A stretch of DNA of 64,000 nt, taken from positions 3,004,494-3,068,493 of the forward strand of contig NZ_CP160388.1 in assembly GCF_040732315.1 (NCBI RefSeq). The letters run 5' to 3'. A program made the position numbers and the translations under genes. Below the pieces are notes generated by a model that was not told the origin of the DNA, did no database searches, and saw only the letters and a list, made by a program, of their open reading frames with translations. Positions 38,211 to 45,965 of this stretch are shown one piece after another (the stretch's first letter is position 1; each line of letters opens with the position of its first letter). Origin of the DNA: Oryzisolibacter sp. LB2S. Its GTDB lineage: Bacteria > Pseudomonadota > Gammaproteobacteria > Burkholderiales > Burkholderiaceae_C.

Positions 38211-39613
38211 CCGCGCTGCACGATCTGTCCGCCCACGAGCTGCTGGCCGCCTACCGCGCGCGCAGCCTCTCGCCCGTCGAGGTCACGCGCGCGCTGCTCG
38301 AACACATCGCGCGCTGGGAGCCGCATCTGCACGCCACCTGGCTGCTGCGCCCCGAGGAGGCGCTGGCGCAGGCGCGCTCCAGCGAGGCGCGCTGGCTGCG
38401 CGGCGCGCCCTGCGGGCCGCTCGACGGCGTGCCCGTCACGGTCAAGGACAACATCGCCACCCGCGGCGACCCCACGCCGCTGGGCACGGCCGCCCTGCCC
38501 CTGGTGCCCGCGGCGGCCGACGCCCCGCCCGCGGCGCGGCTGCGCGAGGCCGGCGCGGTCTTCATCAGCAAGACCACCATGCCGGACTACGGCATGCTGT
38601 CCTCGGGCCTGTCGTCGTTTCACGCGCTGGCGCGCAACCCCTGGGACCTGAACCGCGGCCCGGGCGGCTCCAGCGCCGGCGCGGGCGCGGCGGCCGCGGC
38701 CGGCTACGCGCCGCTGCATGTGGGCACGGACATAGGCGGCTCCATCCGCCTGCCCGCGAGCTGGTGCGGCATCTTCGGCCTCAAACCCAGCCTGGGGCGC
38801 ATCCCCATAGACCCGCCCTACACGGGCCGCGCCGCCGGCCCCATGACGCGCACGGTACGCGATGCCGCGCTGATGATGCAGGTGCTCAGCCGCCCCGACG
38901 CGCGCGACAGCATGAGCCTGCCCGCGCAGGACATCGCCTGGGAGCAATGCGCGGCCCCACCCGAGCAGCTCCGCGGCCTGCGCCTGGGCCTGCTGCTCGA
39001 CGCGGGCTGCGGCCTGCCCGTGGATGCCGAGGTGCGCGCCGCCATCGAGGCCGCGGCGCGCCTGTTCGAGCAGGCGGGCGCCATCGTCACGCCCATGGCG
39101 CCGTTTCTCACGCGCGCCATGCTCGACGGAATGGACCATTTCTGGCGCATGCGCTCGCTCATGGACCTGCACACGCTCACGCCTGGGGAGCGCGGCAAGG
39201 TGCTGCCCTTCATCCGCGCCTGGGCCGAGAGCGCCGCGGGCCTCACCGGCCCCCAGGTCTTCGAGGCCAGCCAGCAGTTCCACGCCACGCGCGTCGCCAC
39301 GGTGCGCGCCTGTGCGCCGTTCGACTATGTGCTCTCGCCCGTGGCGCCCATCACGGCCTTTGCCGCCGAGCTGCCCGCGCCGACCAACGACCCGCTGAGG
39401 CCGCTCGAGCACATCGCCTTCACCGTGCCGTTCAACATGTCGGAGCAGCCCGCGGCCGCCATCGCCTGCGGCCACACCGCCGCGGGCCTGCCGGTCGGCC
39501 TGCAGATCGCCGGGCCGCGCTTTGACGACCTGGGCGTGCTGCGCATCGCCCATGCGTTCGAGCGGCTGCGCGGGCCGCTGCGGCCCTGGCCCGAGCCGCC
39601 CGGAAACCAATGA
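38207..39613 (+). CDS. Amidase (amidase-signature family) coupled to the ABC importer
   Basis: 468 residues. The Ser-cisSer-Lys machinery is visible: Lys in DGVPVTVKDNIATRG, the cis-Ser and Gly-rich loop in GPGGSSAGAGAAAAAGYA, and the nucleophile Ser in VGTDIGGSIRLPASWCGIFG. The C-terminus has FNMSEQPAAAIACG and GLPVGLQIAGPRFDD. It hydrolyses an amide bond, cytoplasmic as no signal is seen. Its ATG overlaps the binding-protein stop, so the imported solute is likely its substrate. The stop abuts the repeat at 39614. Confidence 0.93.
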   Translation: MTALHDLSAHELLAAYRARSLSPVEVTRALLEHIARWEPHLHATWLLRPEEALAQARSSEARWLRGAPCGPLDGVPVTVKDNIATRGDPTPLGTAALPLVPAAADAPPAARLREAGAVFISKTTMPDYGMLSSGLSSFHALARNPWDLNRGPGGSSAGAGAAAAAGYAPLHVGTDIGGSIRLPASWCGIFGLKPSLGRIPIDPPYTGRAAGPMTRTVRDAALMMQVLSRPDARDSMSLPAQDIAWEQCAAPPEQLRGLRLGLLLDAGCGLPVDAEVRAAIEAAARLFEQAGAIVTPMAPFLTRAMLDGMDHFWRMRSLMDLHTLTPGERGKVLPFIRAWAESAAGLTGPQVFEASQQFHATRVATVRACAPFDYVLSPVAPITAFAAELPAPTNDPLRPLEHIAFTVPFNMSEQPAAAIACGHTAAGLPVGLQIAGPRFDDLGVLRIAHAFERLRGPLRPWPEPPGNQ

Positions 39614-39673
39614 GAAAATCAGGCTCCATCGCTTATACAGCAAGCGCTAGCAGCTATCAATACAGAAGCATCA
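39614..39673 (-). repeat. GATAGCTGC element, copy 7 (3' end of the LysE-family gene)
   Basis: On the reverse strand it begins TGATGCTTCTGTATTGATAG then CTGCTAGCGCTTG and ends GGAGCCTGATTTTC. The initial TGA (39671-39673) is the stop of the LysE gene. The element occupies the whole space between the convergent amidase and LysE genes. Confidence 0.8.
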
Positions 39674-40324
39674 CCGCTGCGCCGTGGCCAGGCGCAGCGC
39701 CAGGCCGAGAAACACCAGAGCCGCCACGCGGTTGAGCAGCCGCTGCGCGCGCGCCGAGCGCTGCAGGATGGCGCCAAACGCGCCCGAGAAGCAGGCGATG
39801 GCGCCAAACACCAGCAGCGTCGCCAGCATGAACACCAGGCCCAGCAGCATGATCTGCCGCGCCATGGCACCGCGGGCGGGGTCGGCGAACTGCGGCAGAA
39901 AGGCCAGGAAGAACACCAGCACCTTGGGGTTGGTGAGGTTCATGACCACGCCGCGCCCCACCATGCGCAGCGCGCCGCTGGCCGCGGGGCGTTCGCCCGC
40001 CGCGGCCGCGCCCGCGGCAGGCGCCTCGCCACCGGCCACGGGCGCACGCAGCGCGCCCCAGGCCAGCCAGGCCAGATAGGCGGCGCCGCAGAACTTGAGC
40101 ACCGTGAACGCCACGGCAGAGGCCGCAAACACCGCAGCCAGCCCCAGGGCCACGGCCGCGGTATGGCCCACGAGCCCCAGGCACAGGCCCAGCACCACGC
40201 ACATGCCGGCGCGCCAGCCGCGCTGGGCCGACTGCAGCAGCACGAAGATGTTGTCCGGCCCCGGCGACAGGGCAAGCAGCACGGAGACGCCAAAGAAGGC
40301 CAGCAGGGTTTCGATGGAAGGCAT
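39671..40324 (-). CDS. LysE/RhtB-family amino-acid or metabolite exporter
   Basis: 217 residues with about six membrane segments. The N-terminus is the family type, LLAFFGVSVLLALSPGPDNI, followed by QSAQRGWRAGMCVVLGLCLG, and the middle MNLTNPKVLVFFLAFLPQF. An Ala/Gly/Pro-rich cytoplasmic loop of about 30 residues separates the halves (VAGGEAPAAGAAAAGERPAA). ATG 40324 gives the canonical start. Substrate unknown; members export lysine, homoserine, threonine or other compounds. Divergent from the 40413 gene. Confidence 0.92.
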   Translation of the reverse strand: MPSIETLLAFFGVSVLLALSPGPDNIFVLLQSAQRGWRAGMCVVLGLCLGLVGHTAAVALGLAAVFAASAVAFTVLKFCGAAYLAWLAWGALRAPVAGGEAPAAGAAAAGERPAASGALRMVGRGVVMNLTNPKVLVFFLAFLPQFADPARGAMARQIMLLGLVFMLATLLVFGAIACFSGAFGAILQRSARAQRLLNRVAALVFLGLALRLATAQR

Positions 40325-40412
40325 GGGGGTTCGCAGACAGGGGGAATCGGTGGAGTGGCGCCGGACTGCCGCCACAATCGGTGCTTTCGCCCGCCCGCAT
40401 TCAGTTTACGCA

Positions 40413-41021
40413 ATGGATTTCTTTCTCGTGCTGGCCCTGGCCTTTACCGGCACCTATCTGCTCAACCACCAGCAACAGCGCACGCGCATCGCGCTGCTCG
40501 CGCGCCACCTGCAGCCCTACCAGATCGAGCAGCAGATGGAGACACTGACCCAGGGCTATCTGCGCGCCATGGGCGAGCAGGACCTGGAGCGCCGCCTGCA
40601 GGTGCTGGGCGTGCTCGCCCCCACCGAGACGCAGCTGGCCGAGCAGTTCGAGCGCTTTGCCAGCGACTTTCGCCGCGTGCCCGCGGAGCTCGCGCGCGTG
40701 AGCCGGCTGCCGCTGGGCCTGCCGTTTGCCACGCAGCTGTTTCCCGCGGCCAGCTTCGACATGCGCGCGCTGCTCGACCTGCACGCGCAGGGCATTGCGC
40801 GCGCCCTGCGCAACGACACCGGCCTGTCGCCGCGCGACCGCGCTTACACCATGACGGCCGAGCTGCTGCTCATGCAGCACAGCTGCCACTGGTTCTGCAA
40901 GTCCAAGGCCGTGGCCTCGGCACGCATGCTGGCGCGCCACCAGACTTCGCACGCCCAGCTCGTGGCCGCGGTCTCGCCCGAGACGCGCAGGGCCTATGTG
41001 GCGCTGACCGGGCCGGTGTAG
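40413..41021 (+). CDS. Unknown protein with N-terminal membrane segment
   Basis: A 202-residue protein that I do not recognise. One hydrophobic N-terminal segment (MDFFLVLALAFTGTYLL) is followed by a mostly helical soluble part rich in Leu, Ala, Arg and Gln (ARHLQPYQIEQQMETLTQGY, LAEQFERFASDFRRVPAELA). Near the C-terminus is LLLMQHSCHWFCKSKAV, with two cysteines. Probably anchored in the inner membrane with the bulk in the cytoplasm. Codon use matches the neighbours. It is divergent from the LysE gene and convergent with the EamA gene. Confidence 0.75.
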   Translation: MDFFLVLALAFTGTYLLNHQQQRTRIALLARHLQPYQIEQQMETLTQGYLRAMGEQDLERRLQVLGVLAPTETQLAEQFERFASDFRRVPAELARVSRLPLGLPFATQLFPAASFDMRALLDLHAQGIARALRNDTGLSPRDRAYTMTAELLLMQHSCHWFCKSKAVASARMLARHQTSHAQLVAAVSPETRRAYVALTGPV

Positions 41022-41045
41022 GGCCTTGCCGCAGGCCCAGGGCGT

Positions 41046-41927
41046 TCACCCCAGGCCCAGGGCCACCACGCCGGCCGCGATCAGCACCGCACCGGCCAGG
41101 CGCGCGGCGCGGTCGCCCTCGCCCAGCAGATGGCCGCCGAGCAGCGCTGCGAACAGCATGGACACCTCGCGCGCCGGCGCCACATGCGACAGCGGCGCGC
41201 TCTGCATGGCAAACAGCACCAGCACATAGGCGACGGGGCTGACAAACGCCACCAGCAGCGCAAAGCGCCACTGCGCGGCCCACAGGCGGGCGAGCTCAAC
41301 ACGGTCGCGCAGCGCCACGGGCGCGAGCACCAGCACGCGCACCAGGTTGCCCATGTAGTCCACCAGAATCGGCGACAGCAGCATGGCCTTGACCGCATAG
41401 CCATCGACCACCGTGTAGCTCGCGATGAACAGGCCCGTGAGCACGCCATACAGCATCCCCTTGCGCACGCGCCGGCGCGCCTGGGGCTCGTGCGCGGCGC
41501 GCAGCAGGCCGGGGCCACCCGCAATCAGGAACACGCCGCCCACCACGCCGGCCACGCCCAGCGCACCCAGAGCCGACAGGCGCTCGCCCAGCAGCGTGAT
41601 GGCCACGAGGGCCGACAACAGCGGCCCCGTGCCGCGCGCGAGCGGATACACCACCGTCAGATCCGCCTTGCGGTAGCCGCGCAGCAGCACCACGTAATAG
41701 ACCACATGCAGCACGCCGCTGAGCGTCACGATGGCCCATTCACGCGCGCCCCAGAGCGGCACGGCGCCGCGCCCCAGCCACCAGCCCAGCGGCGCCCAGA
41801 CCAGCATCATGAGCACGGCCGTGAAGAAGGCAAAGCGCGCGTCGCCCCCGGCCTTCTTGGCCGCGATGTTCCAGATGGCGTGGATCAGCCCCGCGACGAT
41901 GATCAGGGCGAAGGCGCTCGATGACAT
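41046..41927 (-). CDS. EamA/DMT-family transporter
   Basis: 293 residues with about ten hydrophobic segments in two repeats, as in drug/metabolite transporters. The N-terminus is SAFALIIVAGLIHAIWNIAA (the HAxWN motif); the first half ends near YPLARGTGPLLSALVAITLL, which carries the typical PL-RG..P pattern. The second half has VSPVAYVLVLFAMQSAPLSH and VSMLFAALLGGHLLGEGDRA. ATG 41927 is chosen as the family start. The solute is not evident. Confidence 0.9.
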   Translation of the reverse strand: MSSSAFALIIVAGLIHAIWNIAAKKAGGDARFAFFTAVLMMLVWAPLGWWLGRGAVPLWGAREWAIVTLSGVLHVVYYVVLLRGYRKADLTVVYPLARGTGPLLSALVAITLLGERLSALGALGVAGVVGGVFLIAGGPGLLRAAHEPQARRRVRKGMLYGVLTGLFIASYTVVDGYAVKAMLLSPILVDYMGNLVRVLVLAPVALRDRVELARLWAAQWRFALLVAFVSPVAYVLVLFAMQSAPLSHVAPAREVSMLFAALLGGHLLGEGDRAARLAGAVLIAAGVVALGLG

Positions 41928-41997
41928 GGAAGGCCCAGGTTCAGGTAGTGGCGCGGGTTGATTCGCGTGGCCAGGGCATGCACGGCCCACAGGCCTC

Positions 41998-42199
41998 GTC
42001 ATCCCCGCGAATGCGGGGATTCAGGCGCCACACCATCGGTTGATTCGTCACTGCCGTGGATCCCCGCTTGCGCGGGGATGACGGGGGCATGGAGAGGTTG
42101 AGCAACGTCACTGCCATGGATCCCCGCCTGCGCGGGGATGACGGGTCAAACAGCACGGCGCGGCGCACTTCGGTGGATCCCCGCTCGCGCTGGGATGAC
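41998..42199. repeat. Cluster of four REP-like 26-bp palindromes
   Basis: Units at 41998-42023, 42057-42082, 42117-42142 and 42174-42199 share a GGATCCCCGC...GCGGGGATGAC hairpin. The first is in the opposite orientation to the other three. Units 2 and 3 are extended on the left by CGTCACTGCC-R. Periods are 59, 60 and 57 bp. The same unit occurs as an inverted pair at 8150-8236. The 41928-42248 gap between the EamA and BLUF genes contains nothing else that I recognise. Confidence 0.88.
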
Positions 42200-42248
42200 G
42201 GGGGTCCTGAACTGCGCCAGGGTGCGGCGGGGTTCGGTGGTGGGGAGT

Positions 42249-42671
42249 TCAGGCCCTGCCGATGATGCTGGCCGTGGCCATGAGCTCCTCGAGCAGCGCG
42301 AACGACACCTTGCCCGATGTCAGATACGGGTCGAACTCGGGCTTCTCGGAGTACTTGAGCACGATGGAATGGTTGAGCTTGGCCAGGTTCACATGGCCCA
42401 TGGTCCAGCCGCCGAAGCGCCGCTCGCAGATTTCCTCGAAGGCCAGCAGCTCCACGTCCTTGTGGCGCGGGTCGCGCTGGATATGGCCGTAGAGCTCGCT
42501 GACCGTGGCGCGCCCGCCCTCGATGGCCTGCAGGAATATGCCGCCGCCGTAGCAGAGCACGCCGGTGATGCCGCTGGCCGGGTTGTGCTGGCGCGACTGG
42601 GTGAGGATGGCCTCGATGGCCGCGGGCGAGGTATCGACCGCGCGGCTGACGTAGAGCAGACGGACCAGCAT
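42249..42671 (-). CDS. Short BLUF-domain blue-light photoreceptor
   Basis: 140 residues, essentially a lone BLUF domain that binds FAD. Key residues are present: Tyr7 in LVRLLYVSR, Asn30 in QHNPASGITGVL, Gln48 in GGIFLQAIEGG, and Trp89/Met91 in FGGWTMGHV. The tail of about 45 residues is the usual capping helices; there is no output domain, so it must act on a partner. It starts one base after the folE stop with AAGGA before the ATG, so the two are co-transcribed. Confidence 0.93.
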   Translation of the reverse strand: MLVRLLYVSRAVDTSPAAIEAILTQSRQHNPASGITGVLCYGGGIFLQAIEGGRATVSELYGHIQRDPRHKDVELLAFEEICERRFGGWTMGHVNLAKLNHSIVLKYSEKPEFDPYLTSGKVSFALLEELMATASIIGRA

Positions 42672-42672
42672 G

Positions 42673-43398
42673 TCAGTTCCTTCCGGGGATCAGGGCCAGA
42701 AACTCGCGGCGCAGCGTGGAGTTGGTGAGGAACACGCCGCGCATCACGGAGTTGATCATCTTGCTGTCCATCTCGCGCACGCCGCGCCAGGACATGCAGA
42801 AATGGCTGGCCTCCATGACGATGGCCAGGCCGTCGGGCTGGGTCTTCTCCATGATCAGGTCGGCCAGCTGCACCACGGCCTCCTCCTGGATCTGGGGCCG
42901 GCCCATGACCCAGTCGACCAGGCGCGCGTACTTGGACAGGCCGATGACGTTGGTGTGCTCGTTGGGCAGCACGCCAATCCAGATCTTGCCGATCACGGGG
43001 CAGAAATGGTGGCTGCAGGCGCTGCGCACGGTGATCGGGCCGACGATCATGAGCTCGTTCAGATGCTCGGCGTTCGGAAACTCGGTGATCGCGGGGGGGC
43101 GCACATAGCGGCCCTTGAACACCTCGTTGACATACATCTTGGCCACGCGGCGCGCGGTGTTCTGGGTGTTGTGGTCGCCCGCGGTGTCGATGACCATGCT
43201 GTCGAGCACGCCCTGCATCTTGGCCTCGACCTCGTCGAGCAGCAGCTCGAGCTCGCCGGGCTCGATGAATTCGGCAATGTTGTCGTTGGCATGAAAGCGC
43301 CGGCGCGCGGCGAGCAGCCGTTCACGGATCTTGACGGACACGGGCTGGCCCTCATCGGGCGGCGGGGCGTTCGGTGCGGCTGCGGGTTCTGAAGACAT
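42673..43398 (-). CDS. folE: GTP cyclohydrolase I
   Basis: FolE converts GTP to 7,8-dihydroneopterin triphosphate, the entry to folate and pterin synthesis; NudB in this window acts on the product. The 241-residue protein has NTARRVAKMYVNEVFKG, the zinc and active-site block VRSACSHHFCPVIGKIWIGV, VIGLSKYARLVDWVMGRPQI, QEEAVVQLADLI and HFCMSWRGVR with the third zinc ligand Cys. A polar N-terminal tail of about 20 residues precedes the domain. The BLUF gene follows after one base. Confidence 0.96.
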   Translation of the reverse strand: MSSEPAAAPNAPPPDEGQPVSVKIRERLLAARRRFHANDNIAEFIEPGELELLLDEVEAKMQGVLDSMVIDTAGDHNTQNTARRVAKMYVNEVFKGRYVRPPAITEFPNAEHLNELMIVGPITVRSACSHHFCPVIGKIWIGVLPNEHTNVIGLSKYARLVDWVMGRPQIQEEAVVQLADLIMEKTQPDGLAIVMEASHFCMSWRGVREMDSKMINSVMRGVFLTNSTLRREFLALIPGRN

Positions 43399-43438
43399 GG
43401 CGGCATGGTACCAGTGAATGCCGCGCCGGGTTTTATGG

Positions 43439-43498
43439 GTATTTTTTGGCCCCAGCGCTTACGCGCCAAGCGCCGGCAGCTATACAAATGCTAGTTCA
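43439..43498 (-). repeat. GATAGCTGC element, copy 8 (3' end of clsB)
   Basis: On the reverse strand it begins TGAACTAGCATTTGTATAGC, then TGCCGGCGCTTGGCGCGTAA, and ends GGGGCCAAAAAAT. The first TGA (43496-43498) is the clsB stop. Same orientation as clsB. Confidence 0.8.
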
Positions 43499-44722
43499 GT
43501 ACCGGTTGCCGGTGACCCACAGCGCCGCGCGCATGAGGCCGAAGGCGATGCGGTCGAGCACGCGCTCGCGCCAGGGGCGCGCGGCGTACTCATGCGGGTC
43601 GAGCGGCCGCCCGCCCTGGTCGCGCGCGCGCACCAGGCGCTGGCGCAGCTGCTGGGCAAAGGCGGGATCGCGCACCACCACGTTGGCCTCGCGCGCGAGC
43701 AGCAGCGACAGCGGGTCGAGGTTGCTCGATCCCACCGTGGCCCAGGCGCGGCGCGTGGCCGCATCGACCACGGCCACCTTGGCATGCAGAAAGCTCGGCT
43801 CGTACTCCCAGATCTCCACGCCCGCGGCCAGCAGCGCGCCATACACGGGCCGCGCCGCGTGGTATTGCATGAAGTATTCGTAGCGCCCCTGCAGGAGCAG
43901 CTGCACGCGCACGCCGCGGCGCGCGGCCAGCACGAGCGCGCGGCGCAGCTTGCCCCCGGGCACGAAGTAGGCGTTGGCGATGATGATCTCGCGCCGCGCC
44001 TGGGCAATGGCGCGCAGATAGGCGCGCTCTATGCTCGCGCGGTGGCGCAGGTTGTCGCGCAGCAGCAGCAGGGCGCGCATGCCACGCTGCTGCCGCTGCG
44101 CATGCCGCACGGCCTGGCGCGCGGCACTGGCGGCGCGCATGTCGGCCAGCGCCAGCGACAGGCGGCGGTGGCGCACGTCGCTCACGGCGCGCATGCGCCA
44201 CCACAGCTGCTCCATGGTGTCGCTGGCGTGCTGCACCAGCGTGCCCACGGCGCGCACGGCAAAGTCAAAGCGCGGCGCGCTCAGGGGGCCATGGTTGGGG
44301 TCGTAGAAGTCGTCGAGCACATTGATGCCGCCGCAGAACAGCACGCGGCCATCGACCACGCACAGCTTGCGGTGCAGGCGCCGCCAGTGCATGGGCAGCA
44401 GCAGGCCCAGCGGGCCGAGCGGCGAATACACCTCCAGACGCACGCCTGCGTCCCTGAGCCGCGTGCGCCAGGGCTCGGCCATGCGGCCCGTGCCCACGCC
44501 GTCGACGACGAGGTGCACGCGCACGCCGCGCTCGGCGGCGCGCATGAGTGCCTCGGCCACCTGCGCGCCCGCGCCCGTGCAGTCGAAGATGTAGGTCTCG
44601 AACTGGATGTCGGACAGCGCCGCATCCATGTCCGCGATCAGGGCCGGAAAATACTCCTGCGCCCCCTGCAGGAGCTGAATGTCGTGGTCGGTGGCAATCC
44701 TGCGCTGGCGGGCCAAGACCAT
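43496..44722 (-). CDS. clsB: Phospholipase D-family cardiolipin synthase, ClsB type
   Basis: 408 residues with two HKD motifs: HRKLCVVDGRVLFCGGIN in the first half and HAKVAVVDAATRRAWATVGS in the second, each followed by a conserved acidic/Asn residue set (GSSNLDPLSLLLA). No N-terminal membrane segments are seen, which fits ClsB (YbhO) better than ClsA. It condenses phosphatidylglycerol or related lipids into cardiolipin. The upstream EEP gene ends 4 bp before, the same pairing as E. coli ybhP-clsB. Confidence 0.92.
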   Translation of the reverse strand: MVLARQRRIATDHDIQLLQGAQEYFPALIADMDAALSDIQFETYIFDCTGAGAQVAEALMRAAERGVRVHLVVDGVGTGRMAEPWRTRLRDAGVRLEVYSPLGPLGLLLPMHWRRLHRKLCVVDGRVLFCGGINVLDDFYDPNHGPLSAPRFDFAVRAVGTLVQHASDTMEQLWWRMRAVSDVRHRRLSLALADMRAASAARQAVRHAQRQQRGMRALLLLRDNLRHRASIERAYLRAIAQARREIIIANAYFVPGGKLRRALVLAARRGVRVQLLLQGRYEYFMQYHAARPVYGALLAAGVEIWEYEPSFLHAKVAVVDAATRRAWATVGSSNLDPLSLLLAREANVVVRDPAFAQQLRQRLVRARDQGGRPLDPHEYAARPWRERVLDRIAFGLMRAALWVTGNRY

Positions 44723-44726
44723 GCCG

Positions 44727-45494
44727 TCACAGTCTGAATTCCGCGATCAGCGGCAGATGGTCCGACATGCGCCACCAGATGCGCCCACGCGGCACCTGCA
44801 GCCCCAGCGGGGTGAGCCCGCGCACGTAGACATGATCGAGCTGCACCACCGGCAGGCGCGCCGGATAGGTGAAGGGCTGAGGCGCATCGTCGTACTCGTA
44901 CAGGCCAAAGCCCGCCAGCATGCGCTTGATCTGCAGGCCCCAGTCGTTGAAGTCGCCGGCGACGACGAGCGGCGCGCCCGCGGGCACCTCGCGCTCGATG
45001 AAGCTCTGCAGCTGCCGCACCTGGCGCACGCGGCTGCCCGGAATCAGTCCCAGGTGCACGACGATGGCGTGCACGCGCCGCCCCTGGAACTGCACCTCCA
45101 CATGCAGCAGGCCGCGCTGCTCGAAGCGGTGGTCGGAGATGTCCTCGTGCTGGTGGCCCAGCACGGGCCAGCGCGTGAGCAGCGCGTTGCCATGCTCGCC
45201 ATGGCGCGTGTAGGCATTCGTGCGGTAGACGGAGGAATAGCCCTCGGGCGCCAGGTATTCGGCCTGGGGCACGCGCGGCCAGCGCTTGAAGTACGCGGCC
45301 TCCTTGTGGTTCATCTTGCGCACTTCCTGCAGGCACACGATGTCGGCGTCGAGCTGCTCCACGGCCAGGCCCAGGTTGTGGATCTCGAGCCGGCGCGCCG
45401 GGCCCAGGCCCTGCACACCCTTGTGGATGTTGTAGGTGGCAACGCGCAGAATGCCCGAATGCTCGGCAGGTAGTTCTATGGGTAAGGCGGTCAT
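44727..45494 (-). CDS. Endonuclease/exonuclease/phosphatase (EEP) family protein, YbhP-like
   Basis: 255 residues. The metal-dependent EEP fold is shown by VATYNIHKGVQGLGP, ADIVCLQEVRKMN (catalytic Glu), RHGEHGNALLTRWPV, IVVHLGLIPGSRVRQVRQLQ, LVVAGDFNDWGLQIK and LDHVYVRGL...MSDHLPLIAEF (catalytic Asp-His). The family hydrolyses phosphodiesters of nucleic acids or lipids; the partner ClsB suggests a lipid-related role. ATG 45494 follows the nudB stop by 2 bp. Confidence 0.92.
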   Translation of the reverse strand: MTALPIELPAEHSGILRVATYNIHKGVQGLGPARRLEIHNLGLAVEQLDADIVCLQEVRKMNHKEAAYFKRWPRVPQAEYLAPEGYSSVYRTNAYTRHGEHGNALLTRWPVLGHQHEDISDHRFEQRGLLHVEVQFQGRRVHAIVVHLGLIPGSRVRQVRQLQSFIEREVPAGAPLVVAGDFNDWGLQIKRMLAGFGLYEYDDAPQPFTYPARLPVVQLDHVYVRGLTPLGLQVPRGRIWWRMSDHLPLIAEFRL

Positions 45495-45496
45495 CG

Positions 45497-45961
45497 TCAG
45501 ACGAAGCGTGGCAGCCAGAGTATGGCCTCGGCATTGGACGGCGAGAAGCAGCGGTCGGCCGCCTCGCGCCAGCTCATCCATGCATATGCCGTATGTTCGC
45601 GCGGATTCAAGACCACGGGTGTCCCGGGCGGCACGCACAGACCGAACACATGCTCGGTGTTCAGGTATACACCGGGCGCGTAGCGATGACGCCACTGTGG
45701 GTAAATCGCGTAAACATTCTCCAGCCCCCAGTCGCGCAGCACGCAACCGGCGCCCGCCGCATCGATGCCCGTCTCCTCCCGCACCTCGCGCGCGGCAGTG
45801 GCGGCAAAGTCCTCGGCCGGGCTGTCCTTGCTGCCGGTCACGGACTGCCAGAAGTCCTCGGCCGCATCGGCGCGGCGGATCAGCAGCACGCGCAGGTCGG
45901 CCGTGTGGATGACCACCAGCACGGATTCGGGAACTTTGTAATGCCCGCCCTGCGGCGCCAT
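45497..45961 (-). CDS. nudB: Dihydroneopterin triphosphate diphosphatase NudB
   Basis: NudB removes pyrophosphate from the FolE product in folate synthesis. The 154-residue NUDIX protein has PESVLVVIHTADLRVLLIRR, FWQSVTGSKDSPAEDFAATA and the core AAREVREETGI. The first part of the NUDIX box has one residue more than the usual spacing between Gly and Glu. It ends AEAILWLPRFV. Its start is 4 bp downstream of the Mrr stop and it is followed at 2 bp by the EEP gene, so it is within one reverse-strand operon. Confidence 0.92.
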   Translation of the reverse strand: MAPQGGHYKVPESVLVVIHTADLRVLLIRRADAAEDFWQSVTGSKDSPAEDFAATAAREVREETGIDAAGAGCVLRDWGLENVYAIYPQWRHRYAPGVYLNTEHVFGLCVPPGTPVVLNPREHTAYAWMSWREAADRCFSPSNAEAILWLPRFV

Positions 45962-45965
45962 GGCG

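Noticed and set aside
41998..42199. CRISPR array resembling type I-E repeats (CCCCGC...GCGGGG, period about 60 bp)
   Set aside because: One unit is reversed, periods vary (59, 60, 57), shared sequence extends into one spacer, identical units occur as an inverted pair at 8150-8236, and there are no cas genes. REP-like palindromes explain it better.
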